A stretch of 64,000 bases of DNA from Zunongwangia sp. HGR-M22 (GTDB lineage: Bacteria; Bacteroidota; Bacteroidia; Flavobacteriales; Flavobacteriaceae), in assembly GCF_027594425.1 (NCBI RefSeq), contig NZ_CP115159.1:919001-983000 (forward strand), written 5' to 3'. Below the pieces are notes generated by a model. The model was given only the letters and a program-made list of their open reading frames with translations. It was not told the origin of the DNA and did not search any database. Numbering within the stretch: the first letter of the stretch is position 1; every line of letters starts with the position of its first letter. Of this stretch, positions 27,093 to 34,507 are shown one piece after another. A program made the position numbers and the translations under genes.

Positions 27093-28524
27093 GGCGAATA
27101 AGATAAATGGCTTAACACCAATAACCAGTGAATGGATGGAAGAAGTTATGCGCGATAAATCTTTGATTGAACAATTGATTTCAAAATATGGCTCTCCGGT
27201 AAACCTTCACCATTTGCCTACTTTTTCAAGTAATATTGAAAGATTTCGCGAACTTTTTGCCCAATATGGTTTAAGACATCAAATTTACTATGCCCGTAAA
27301 GCAAACAAAAGCAAAGCACTTGTACAAAAAGCTTTGCAATCTGGGATTGGGGTAGATACCGCAAGTTTTAGAGAATTAGAACAGTCATTAGCGCTGGGAG
27401 GTACTGGGGAAACCTTGGTACTTACATCAGCTATCAAAACCAAAGAGCAATATGCTTTAGCCATTAAAGAACAAGTGCCCATTATTTTAGATAATGTTGA
27501 TGAGTGCGAACTAGCTAATACCGTTGCTGTAGAACTGGGGAAAGTTGCAATTGTAGGTTTTAGAGTAAGCGGATTTAAAGTTGAAGATAAAAAACTTTAT
27601 AGCCGTTTTGGATTCGATATAGAATTGCTAAAACAGTTTATTCTTGAAAACCTTGGGGCAGAAGGTACATACAAAAACTTAAATATTGCAGGTTTACACT
27701 TTCATTTAGACGGTTACTCAACCCATCAGCGTGGAAAAGCTTTAAGTGATTGTATAAGTATGTTAAGTGAATTAAACGAAGCTGGGTTTAATTTAGACTT
27801 CATTGATATAGGAGGTGGCATATTGATTAATTATCTGGAAGATGAACAGGAATGGAGCAATTTTGATAAGCAATTAAGGGTACAAGTCGCTTCGGGAGAG
27901 GGGAATCTAACCTTTAATCAAAATGGATTGGGATATGAACTTATAAACGGAAATGTAGAACGTTCCCTGAAAACATATCCATATTATAACAACGTAAATG
28001 GCGTAGACTTTTTAAAACAAGTACTGGAGTATAAAGAATCTGCCGAGTCTTCGCCTAATTTTTCGAGACTGCAAAAAAACAATATAGAAATACGAATTGA
28101 ACCTGGTAGATCACTGCTCAATCAAATAGGAATGACGATCGCTAAAGTTGCCCATCGTAAACAAGATGCAAAAGGACAATGGTTGGTTGGATTAGAAATG
28201 AATATGAGCCAGATGATGAGTTCTAGTGCAGATTTTCTTCTTGATCCTTATTTGATTTATGAAGATGATTTTTCTGAAGAATCGGCTGTGGACGTTTTTT
28301 TTACGGGTGCATACTGTTTAGAAAGAGATGTGCTATTGAAACGCAAAATTACCTTGCCGCAATTACCTAAAATCGGAGATTTGGTGGCCTTTGTGAATAC
28401 AGCTGGTTATATGATGCACTTTTTTGAAACCGAAGCTCATCTTTTTGAGCTATCTACAAATCTTAGTTTCAATAATTCTGAAAAGTTAACTGTAGTAGAT
28501 TTTGTAAATGATGATATGCTATAA
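27082..28524 (+). CDS. Y4yA-type PLP-dependent decarboxylase (fold type III)
   Basis: A 480-aa relative of diaminopimelate/ornithine decarboxylases. The PLP lysine is K73 in Y-Y-A-R-K-A-N. The HxGS-like stretch L-H-F-H-L-D-G-Y-S is near residue 205. The phosphate-binding E-P-G-R is near residue 338. The catalytic cysteine box is G-A-Y-C-L-E-R-D (C412), where DAP decarboxylase has C-E-S-x-D. It resembles Y4yA of Rhizobium NGR234, which lies beside an SbnA-like gene and siderophore genes. The natural substrate is unknown. It is probably not lysA: the cysteine box differs and the protein is longer. A weak dyad follows the gene. Confidence 0.78.
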   Translation: MYTKANKINGLTPITSEWMEEVMRDKSLIEQLISKYGSPVNLHHLPTFSSNIERFRELFAQYGLRHQIYYARKANKSKALVQKALQSGIGVDTASFRELEQSLALGGTGETLVLTSAIKTKEQYALAIKEQVPIILDNVDECELANTVAVELGKVAIVGFRVSGFKVEDKKLYSRFGFDIELLKQFILENLGAEGTYKNLNIAGLHFHLDGYSTHQRGKALSDCISMLSELNEAGFNLDFIDIGGGILINYLEDEQEWSNFDKQLRVQVASGEGNLTFNQNGLGYELINGNVERSLKTYPYYNNVNGVDFLKQVLEYKESAESSPNFSRLQKNNIEIRIEPGRSLLNQIGMTIAKVAHRKQDAKGQWLVGLEMNMSQMMSSSADFLLDPYLIYEDDFSEESAVDVFFTGAYCLERDVLLKRKITLPQLPKIGDLVAFVNTAGYMMHFFETEAHLFELSTNLSFNNSEKLTVVDFVNDDML

Positions 28525-28528
28525 AATT

Positions 28529-28566
28529 CATGGAGTAGGAAGGTAGATTATATTTCTTGCTCCATG
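28529..28566 (+). terminator. Possible 3' hairpin after the Y4yA-type gene
   Basis: CATGGAG (28529-28535) and CTCCATG (28560-28566) can pair, but the loop is long and no T-run follows. Weak. Confidence 0.25.
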
Positions 28567-28759
28567 TTGAAATCAAAAACATTTTAGTTATTACAGGATA
28601 GCAAAAACACTCTTAAATCCTTTTGAATTTTTTTTGTATTGAATAATTTCAGAAATCTTTTAGAAGAAAAAGACTAATATGTTTTTGGGGAATCTAAAGT
28701 AGAAAGTTGACTAGATGTTGACTGCGGAAATTTTAAAGTAGGGTCGTAGGATAATAGAG

Positions 28760-28843
28760 TGCCCAGGATGGGAGTCGAACCCATACGCCCTAATGGACAC
28801 ATGGCCCTCAACCATGCCTGTCTACCAATTCCAGCACCTGGGC
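28760..28843 (-). tRNA. tRNA-Leu (GAG)
   Basis: An 84-nt class II tRNA on the minus strand. The acceptor stem is GCCCAGG/CCTGGGC, and it has a long variable arm. The T-loop is GGTTCGACTCC. The anticodon loop TTGAGGG sits between CATGG and CCATG, giving anticodon GAG. The discriminator is A. CCA is not encoded. Confidence 0.93.
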
Positions 28844-28909
28844 AAATGCGCCATTAAAAATAACGGGCCTTTGTATTTCACAATTTCATAAATCTATAAA
28901 ATAAAAAAG

Positions 28910-28982
28910 TGATCTGGCTGGGGCTCGAACCCAGGACCCTCTCCTTAAAAGGGAGATGCTCTACCAACTGAGCTACCAGATC
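28910..28982 (-). tRNA. tRNA-Lys (TTT), copy 2
   Basis: 73 nt on the minus strand, with acceptor stem GATCTGG/CCAGATC. The anticodon loop CTTTTAA between TCTCC and GGAGA gives TTT. The T-loop GGTTCGAGCCC is intact. The sequence is identical to the copy at 29016. Confidence 0.93.
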
Positions 28983-29015
28983 AAATTTGAATTTTATAAA
29001 AAAAGAACATCTATG

Positions 29016-29088
29016 TGATCTGGCTGGGGCTCGAACCCAGGACCCTCTCCTTAAAAGGGAGATGCTCTACCAACTGAGCTACCAGATC
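29016..29088 (-). tRNA. tRNA-Lys (TTT), copy 1
   Basis: 73 nt on the minus strand, identical to the downstream copy and separated from it by 33 bp. It is first in the Lys-Lys-Leu tRNA operon, behind a consensus promoter. Confidence 0.93.
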
Positions 29089-29124
29089 AATAAAAATGCA
29101 TGCGTTTTTTTGCGAATGCGGGTG

Positions 29125-29154
29125 CAAATATATAATCTATTTTTTATTTTTCAA
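29125..29154 (-). promoter_or_regulatory. Consensus promoter of the tRNA operon (TTG-N19-TATATTTG, minus strand)
   Basis: On the minus strand, TTG (29152-29154), exactly 19 bp, then TATATTTG (29125-29132). A perfect match to the Bacteroidota promoter about 37 bp before the first tRNA. Confidence 0.8.
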
Positions 29155-29213
29155 GCATATTTTGATATAAATTTGCTTTTAGTAGAAAATAACTTCAAAA
29201 AAATAAACATAAA

Positions 29214-29738
29214 ATGAAAATTTTCCTGAATGGTTACATGGGGTGCGGTAAGTCTTATATCGGTGAAAAACTTTCTGAATCAATGGATTATACATTTGTG
29301 GATATGGATAGTCAGATAGAAATTATGGAGGGTAGGACGATTCATGAAATTTTTCAAAAAAAAGGAGAATTATATTTCAGAAAACTCGAAAATGAAGTCT
29401 TAAAAGATATTTTAGCTTCAAAATCTGATATGATTATCTCTTTAGGAGGAGGAACTCCATGCTACGGTAATAATTTTGAGCTTATAAAAGCAGATGCAGA
29501 AAATCAAACGCTGTACCTCAAAGCTTCAGTAGAAGTATTAACCGAGCGCTTGTTTTTAGAGAAAGTTCATCGACCGGTTATTAGTCATTTAGAAACCAAA
29601 GAACAGTTAGAAGAGTTTATTAGAAAGCATTTGTTTGAACGGGCCTTTTATTATAACCAATCTAAAATTATTGTGGATGTAGATCATTCTACACCCACGA
29701 AGATTCTTGAAGAAATAAGAGCTAAGCTAGTTAAATAA
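29214..29738 (+). CDS. aroK: Shikimate kinase
   Basis: Phosphorylates shikimate at the 3-OH in chorismate synthesis. The product is 174 aa, the normal length. The P-loop is G-Y-M-G-C-G-K-S (residues 7-14). The shikimate-binding region includes D-M-D-S-Q-I-E and the glycine patch L-G-G-G-T-P. The lid arginine lies in the H-R-P-V stretch. It converges with the phosphoribosyltransferase gene, and their 3' ends overlap by 8 bp. Confidence 0.94.
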   Translation: MKIFLNGYMGCGKSYIGEKLSESMDYTFVDMDSQIEIMEGRTIHEIFQKKGELYFRKLENEVLKDILASKSDMIISLGGGTPCYGNNFELIKADAENQTLYLKASVEVLTERLFLEKVHRPVISHLETKEQLEEFIRKHLFERAFYYNQSKIIVDVDHSTPTKILEEIRAKLVK

Positions 29739-30231
29739 GCTCTGCTCTATCATTTCCTTTTTCGAAGGTTATTCTTACCATTTCGCTTAAGGAGGTGGAA
29801 AGTGAAATTCCTTTAAAATCGGCTTTTACAGGATACTTTTTATGATTGCGGTCTACCAGTACTGCTGTTTTGAATTGCTTTAATGGAACGTCTAAAAAAT
29901 GACGTACACCGTATATTAAAGTTGTGCCCGAGTTTAATACGTCGTCGATTAAGACTAGGGATTTTTCATTATAGTTTTCGGGAAGAATAGAAGTAGTTAC
30001 TTTATTTCTTGGACTTTTCTTATTTACATGAACTTCGCATAAGATAATTTTTAATGGAGATATTTTTTCGAGTTCTTCCTGGATCCTTTTTGCTAGTTTA
30101 AAACCTTTTCTGGCAATACCGGCCAATACGATCTCTTCTTCATTTATGTTACTTTCATAAATCTGAAATGCTATTCTTCTAATTTTTTGAGCAATTTCAG
30201 TATCGTTTAAAATCTGAATTCTTTCTTTCAT
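29731..30231 (-). CDS. PyrR-like phosphoribosyltransferase family protein
   Basis: 166 aa, type I phosphoribosyltransferase fold. The PRPP-binding loop is V-L-I-D-D-V-L-N-S-G-T-T-L, and the N-terminal hood begins I-L-N-D-T-E-I-A-Q-K-I-R-R, as in PyrR. PyrR is a UMP-sensing RNA-binding attenuator with uracil phosphoribosyltransferase activity. No pyr operon is adjacent, so regulation cannot be claimed here. It lies 11 bp after an S4-domain gene and is probably co-transcribed with it. Confidence 0.8.
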   Translation of the reverse strand: MKERIQILNDTEIAQKIRRIAFQIYESNINEEEIVLAGIARKGFKLAKRIQEELEKISPLKIILCEVHVNKKSPRNKVTTSILPENYNEKSLVLIDDVLNSGTTLIYGVRHFLDVPLKQFKTAVLVDRNHKKYPVKADFKGISLSTSLSEMVRITFEKGNDRAELI

Positions 30232-30242
30232 TTTATAAAGTC

Positions 30243-30641
30243 TTAGGTAGTTTGGTCTTTGTTTTCTTTGTCATCGGCATTTTCAAACCAATCATCAATA
30301 TCTCTTCGATCTTTTTTGGTTGGTCGTCCCGTGCCTTTTTTTCGGTAATAATCTTTAGAATATTTAAGAAGATCTTGTTTTTCAAAAGCTTCTTTAGGGG
30401 TGTGATCCTGTACGTAAATATTCACAAGCTTTGCTCCAACTCGGCTTTTTGGAAGATCTAAAACTTCAATTTCGTAGTTTATTTGATTCTTCCTAACAAC
30501 CAATCTATCGCCAGGGAAAATATCTTTAGAGGGTTTAACATTGGTGGTTTCCATTTTTACTTTACCCTGCTTGCATGCATTGGTTGCGATGCTTCGGGTT
30601 TTAAAGTACCGCACACTCCATAAAAATTTATCAACTCTCAT
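30243..30641 (-). CDS. S4-domain RNA-binding protein (Hsp15/HslR-like)
   Basis: A 132-aa cytoplasmic protein. The S4 domain spans residues 1-60 (M-R-V-D-K-F-L-W-S-V-R-Y-F-K-T-R-S, then G-K-V-K-M). The C-terminal third is highly charged and lysine/aspartate rich (G-T-G-R-P-T-K-K-D-R-R-D). Hsp15 recognises 50S subunits carrying a stalled nascent chain and helps recycle them. It is upstream of and close to the phosphoribosyltransferase gene. Confidence 0.88.
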   Translation of the reverse strand: MRVDKFLWSVRYFKTRSIATNACKQGKVKMETTNVKPSKDIFPGDRLVVRKNQINYEIEVLDLPKSRVGAKLVNIYVQDHTPKEAFEKQDLLKYSKDYYRKKGTGRPTKKDRRDIDDWFENADDKENKDQTT

Positions 30642-30722
30642 AATAAATGGTCCTTAAAACTGTTCTATTATCTTAAACAAAAATACAAGATTATTGTATC
30701 TTGCGCCCTTAAAAACGAGACA

Positions 30723-31721
30723 ATGCGATTGAATAAATACTTTTTAGCCGGAATTACTTTGGCTAGTCTTTCTTTTACCAGCTGTAACGACGACGATGAT
30801 AATAACAGGAATATACCTCGAGAGGAGCTTAGGGATGAAACCGAGCAGGCCTTAATAGATGATGATAGTATTGTTGAATATCTACAAACGCATTTTTATA
30901 ATTATGAGGAATTTGAAAATCCATCTTCAGATTTCGATTATAGAATCGTTTTTGATACAATTGCTGGAGAAAATAGTGATAAAGAATCGATATTTGAATC
31001 GGATTTTCTGGAAACTAAAAAGGTACCTTATCGGGTTAACGAAACAGAGGTGGACTATAATCTATACATTTTGAAGGTTAGGGAGGGGGAAGGAGAGCGT
31101 CCTCACTTTTCAGACTCGACGTATGTAAGATATAAAGGAGAATTGTTGAATTCTGAAGTGTTTGATAATAGCATTAATTCTCCTGTATGGTTTGATCTTG
31201 TAGGTTATGTTGTAGAGGAGGTAAATAATGCAGGGCAAGTTCAGCGTACTAGAAGAGGTGGTGTAGTGCCTGCATTTAGAGAAGCTATGACTGAATTTCA
31301 AGGAGCCTCTAGCTATACCGTTAATGGCGATAACACGGTTAACTGGTCTAATGATTATGGTATTGGAGCCTTGTTTGCTCCATCTGGATTAGGATATTTT
31401 AATGGTGCGACCGGAGGAAGCAAATATAGCCCGTTGATTTTCACCTTTGATTTACTGAATGTAAATGAAGCCGATCATGATGGAGATGGTATCCCAAGCT
31501 GGATGGAAGACATAAATGAAAATAGAGATTTATATGACGATGATACCGACGGGGATGGATTGCCTAATTTTTCTGATAATGATGATGATGGTGATGGTTT
31601 ACCAACACGCCAGGAAATTATTATTAATGCAGATGGCACGATAACTTTCCCGGATTCTAATAACAACGGCACTTCAAATCACTTGGATCCAGATTATTTT
31701 CAACCTGTAGGTGAGGAATAA
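30723..31721 (+). CDS. FKBP-type prolyl isomerase lipoprotein with acidic calcium-binding-like tail
   Basis: A 332-aa lipoprotein with a signal ending F-T-S-C-N (Cys21) and then an aspartate cluster. Residues about 115-255 form a divergent FKBP domain (V-R-Y-K-G-E-L-L-N-S-E-V-F-D-N-S, later F-A-P-S-G-L-G-Y-F) with an insertion. The last 75 residues hold repeated D-x-D-G-D-G-I/L-P motifs of the thrombospondin type-3 kind, which usually bind calcium. Similar lipoproteins in gliding flavobacteria are isomerases of the envelope, sometimes gliding-associated. No gliding genes are nearby. Confidence 0.8.
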   Translation: MRLNKYFLAGITLASLSFTSCNDDDDNNRNIPREELRDETEQALIDDDSIVEYLQTHFYNYEEFENPSSDFDYRIVFDTIAGENSDKESIFESDFLETKKVPYRVNETEVDYNLYILKVREGEGERPHFSDSTYVRYKGELLNSEVFDNSINSPVWFDLVGYVVEEVNNAGQVQRTRRGGVVPAFREAMTEFQGASSYTVNGDNTVNWSNDYGIGALFAPSGLGYFNGATGGSKYSPLIFTFDLLNVNEADHDGDGIPSWMEDINENRDLYDDDTDGDGLPNFSDNDDDGDGLPTRQEIIINADGTITFPDSNNNGTSNHLDPDYFQPVGEE

Positions 31722-31741
31722 TAATATAAAAAAAAGTAAAT

Positions 31742-31773
31742 AAAAAAAGCTCCTAAAGAAGGAGCTTTTTTTA
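31742..31773 (+). terminator. Terminator after the FKBP lipoprotein, likely bidirectional
   Basis: AAGCTCC and GGAGCTT arms around a short loop, with A7 before and T7 after. It lies between convergent genes. Confidence 0.88.
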
Positions 31774-31788
31774 TTTATAGAATACTAT

Positions 31789-32382
31789 TTAGAGCGCTAT
31801 AGATAAACTCAAAATCCATTGTGAAGGTCTTGAATCTATAGAGAAATTTTCTTCTGCAGTTTCACTGAAAGCAGTATTATCTGTAAATGCACCTTCATAT
31901 CTAACGTCTATTCCCAAGTTGCCAAGGTTTAGACCTGCTCCTAATTGATATCCTACTGTAATATCTTTATCAACATTTCCTATTTTAAATGTTCCATTTT
32001 CGATTTCGTTGTTCGTGATGTATTGAAACGATGGCCCGGCTTTTACATTTAACGGGCCTAAGATATCGACTCCTAATAAAACCGGTAGGTCTATTTTATT
32101 AAGATCATAATCAAAAGCACCATAATCGGTAGTTAGTTTGGTGTAAACAAGTTCTGGCTGAATGAAAACTCCTGAAATTCCAAATTTTCCGAATACACCA
32201 AAGTGATACCCCGCTTTAGATTCTCCATTCTTTAAATCAGGGAAATCTTCTCTAGCTTCATCAAAGCCATTGATGTCACCAGTAGATCCATAATTTAATC
32301 CTCCTTTTATTCCAAATTCTGATGACTGCGCCCATATGCCTGTTGATGTTAGACAGAGCATAATGATTAAAATTTTTTTCAT
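31789..32382 (-). CDS. Outer-membrane beta-barrel protein (porin-like family)
   Basis: 197 aa with a cleavable signal (ending G-I-W-A-Q). Alternating hydrophobic strands end in a C-terminal aromatic/hydrophobic strand (W-I-L-S-L-S-I-A-L), as in the beta-barrel families common in Bacteroidota. E-F-G-I-K-G-G-L-N-Y-G-S at the mature N-terminus is typical. About eight strands are expected. There is no specific substrate prediction. It is monocistronic. Confidence 0.82.
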   Translation of the reverse strand: MKKILIIMLCLTSTGIWAQSSEFGIKGGLNYGSTGDINGFDEAREDFPDLKNGESKAGYHFGVFGKFGISGVFIQPELVYTKLTTDYGAFDYDLNKIDLPVLLGVDILGPLNVKAGPSFQYITNNEIENGTFKIGNVDKDITVGYQLGAGLNLGNLGIDVRYEGAFTDNTAFSETAEENFSIDSRPSQWILSLSIAL

Positions 32383-32439
32383 AATAATAGTTTTAGTTTC
32401 TATATCGAACGTAAATTAAGATCTTAAATTTTGGCTGAA

Positions 32440-32482
32440 AATAACAAAGCCTTTTAAAATGACTTTAAAAGGCTTTGTTTTA
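32440..32482 (-). terminator. Terminator of the split transketolase operon
   Basis: A perfect 16-bp stem, AACAAAGCCTTTTAAA (32443-32458) with its complement at 32464-32479, and a 5-nt loop. On the minus strand a short T-rich run follows. Confidence 0.82.
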
Positions 32483-32507
32483 TAAAAGTTTAACGCTTTT
32501 TAAGCTT

Positions 32508-33461
32508 TTATTTACGTTTTATAACTTTTTCTGAAGCTGCTATAATCGCATCGGCGTTAAGACCATACTTCTCCATTAATTGCTCTGGAGTACCACTTTC
32601 TCCAAAAGTATCTTTAGTAGCTACAAACTCTTGTGGAGCTGGTTGGTGTTCTGCCAAAGTTCTGGCTACACTTTCTCCTAAACCGCCAAGGAAGTTATGC
32701 TCTTCAGCAGAAACTACACATCCGGTTTTCTTAACCGATTTGATGATCGCTTCTTCATCTAAAGGTTTAATTGTGTGAATATTAATAATCTCAGCACTAA
32801 TACCTTTTTCAGCTAAAGCTTCGCCAGCTTTTATAGCTTCCCATACTAAGTGACCGGTAGCAATTATGGTAACATCTGTACCTTCGTTCAAAATAATAGC
32901 TTTTCCGATCTCAAATTTTTGATCTTCAGGAGTGAATATTGGCACTTTTGGTCGTCCAAATCGTAAATAAACAGGTCCCACGTGTTCTGCAATAGCAATT
33001 GTAGCAGCCTTAGTTTGGTTGTAGTCACATGGGTTAATCACTGTCATCCCAGGTAACATTTTCATTAAACCAATGTCTTCAAGAATTTGGTGAGTAGCAC
33101 CATCTTCTCCAAGTGTTAAACCAGCGTGAGAAGCACAAATTTTTACATTTTTATTAGAATAGGCAATAGATTGTCTAATTTGATCGTAAACACGACCGGT
33201 AGAGAAGTTAGCAAATGTTCCTGTGTAAGGAATATATCCACCAATTGTCAATCCAGCAGCCATTCCCATCATATTTGCCTCTGCAATTCCTGTTTGGAAA
33301 AAGCGATCTGGATTGGCTTCGATAAAATCGGCCATTTTCAATGAAGGGGTAAGGTCGGCACAAAGTGCAACTACTTTTTCGTTAGTTTTTCCAAGCTCTG
33401 CCAGCCCGGCACCAAAACCACTTCTAGTATCTTGTTTTTCTGTATATGTATATTTTTTCAT
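32508..33461 (-). CDS. Transketolase, C-terminal subunit
   Basis: 317 aa. It corresponds to the pyrimidine-binding and C-terminal domains of transketolase: G-I-A-E-A-N-M-M-G-M-A-A-G holds the thiamine-activating glutamate, followed by the S-H-A-G-L-T-L-G-E-D-G-A-T-H-Q region. It pairs with the N-terminal subunit encoded 26 bp upstream to form a split transketolase of the non-oxidative pentose phosphate pathway. Split forms are common in Bacteroidota, archaea and some Firmicutes. A related DXP synthase is less likely because of the two-gene arrangement. Confidence 0.92.
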   Translation of the reverse strand: MKKYTYTEKQDTRSGFGAGLAELGKTNEKVVALCADLTPSLKMADFIEANPDRFFQTGIAEANMMGMAAGLTIGGYIPYTGTFANFSTGRVYDQIRQSIAYSNKNVKICASHAGLTLGEDGATHQILEDIGLMKMLPGMTVINPCDYNQTKAATIAIAEHVGPVYLRFGRPKVPIFTPEDQKFEIGKAIILNEGTDVTIIATGHLVWEAIKAGEALAEKGISAEIINIHTIKPLDEEAIIKSVKKTGCVVSAEEHNFLGGLGESVARTLAEHQPAPQEFVATKDTFGESGTPEQLMEKYGLNADAIIAASEKVIKRK

Positions 33462-33487
33462 TGTATTCTTTTTTGGAAAACACGAGT

Positions 33488-34333
33488 TTAGTAATCGCCT
33501 AAAGTTTCCGGGTTTTGTGCAAGGGCACTTTCTAATTGTTCATCATTTGGAGCTTTACCGTGCCATTCGTGCGTATGCATCATAAAATCTACACCATTAC
33601 CCATTATGGTAGTCATTAGCACACAAACAGGTTTTCCTTTACCGGTATGTTCTTTAGCTTCGTTAAGTCCTTCGATTACTTTTTTGATATCATTACCTTC
33701 AGCAATTTCTAAAACATCCCATCCAAAAGCTTCAAATTTAGCTCTTAGATCGCCCATATTAAGAACAGTATCTGTGCTACCATCAATTTGTTGGCCGTTT
33801 ACATCTACTGTAGAAATTAAGTTATCCACACCATTTGCACCGGCATACATTATCGCTTCCCAGTTTTGTCCTTCCTGTAATTCTCCATCACCATGCAAAG
33901 AGAAAACTAAATGACTGTCTTTGTTCAATTTTTTAGCTTGTGCCGCTCCTAAAGCTATAGACATTCCCTGGCCCAAAGATCCAGAAGCTATTCTAATTCC
34001 CGGAAGGCCCTCGTGAGTAGTTGGGTGTCCTTGTAGGCGAGAATCGATCATTCTAAACGTACTTAATTCTTCTACCGGAAAGTAACCACTACGTGCTAGT
34101 ACACTATAGAAAACAGGGGAGATATGACCATTGGAAAGGAAAAATAAGTCCTCACCAACCCCGTCCATATTAAAGCTAGGATCATGCTCTAAAATTTCTT
34201 GATAGAGCGCTACAAAAAACTCAGTACAACCAAGAGAACCTCCTGGGTGGCCAGAGTTTACTTTATGAACTTGTCTTACAATATCCCTGCGTACCTGGGT
34301 AGCAAAACTTTTTAATTCTTCAATGTTTGCCAT
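33488..34333 (-). CDS. Transketolase, N-terminal subunit
   Basis: 281 aa. It carries the diphosphate-binding domain. H-S-G-H-P-G-G-S is near residue 27, and the thiamine-diphosphate/metal motif begins H-G-D-G-E-L-Q-E-G and continues to V-D-V-N-G. It is first of the two-gene leftward operon with the C-terminal subunit. The pair carries the full set of active-site regions expected of one transketolase chain. Confidence 0.92.
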   Translation of the reverse strand: MANIEELKSFATQVRRDIVRQVHKVNSGHPGGSLGCTEFFVALYQEILEHDPSFNMDGVGEDLFFLSNGHISPVFYSVLARSGYFPVEELSTFRMIDSRLQGHPTTHEGLPGIRIASGSLGQGMSIALGAAQAKKLNKDSHLVFSLHGDGELQEGQNWEAIMYAGANGVDNLISTVDVNGQQIDGSTDTVLNMGDLRAKFEAFGWDVLEIAEGNDIKKVIEGLNEAKEHTGKGKPVCVLMTTIMGNGVDFMMHTHEWHGKAPNDEQLESALAQNPETLGDY

Positions 34334-34481
34334 TTATATAGTTATTGTTGTGAATATTTATTGCTAAAATAAGTCAATATTATGCTTTCTCAAAACGAAA
34401 GCGCATGAGTATTGTGATAAGTGTTAAATTTACACTTTATTTTTGAAATATCATAATTCTTTAATTTGCAGAAATGTTAAG

Positions 34482-34489
34482 TATCTTTG
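34482..34489 (+). promoter_or_regulatory. -7 box (TATCTTTG) of the tgt-lptF operon
   Basis: An exact TAnnTTTG match 18 bp before the tgt ATG at 34508, with TTT 19 bp upstream. An in-frame ATG at 34487 lies within the box and is rejected as start. Confidence 0.5.
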
Positions 34490-34507
34490 CATCCACTAAA
34501 TCTGAAT

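Noticed and set aside
28987-29217. Open frame of 76 codons on the plus strand
   Set aside because: It runs antisense through a tRNA-Lys gene; its protein is the familiar artefact of tRNA translation.
29731-30231. PyrR-type attenuation of nearby genes
   Set aside because: No pyrimidine operon or PyrR-binding loop is visible here, so only the protein family is called.
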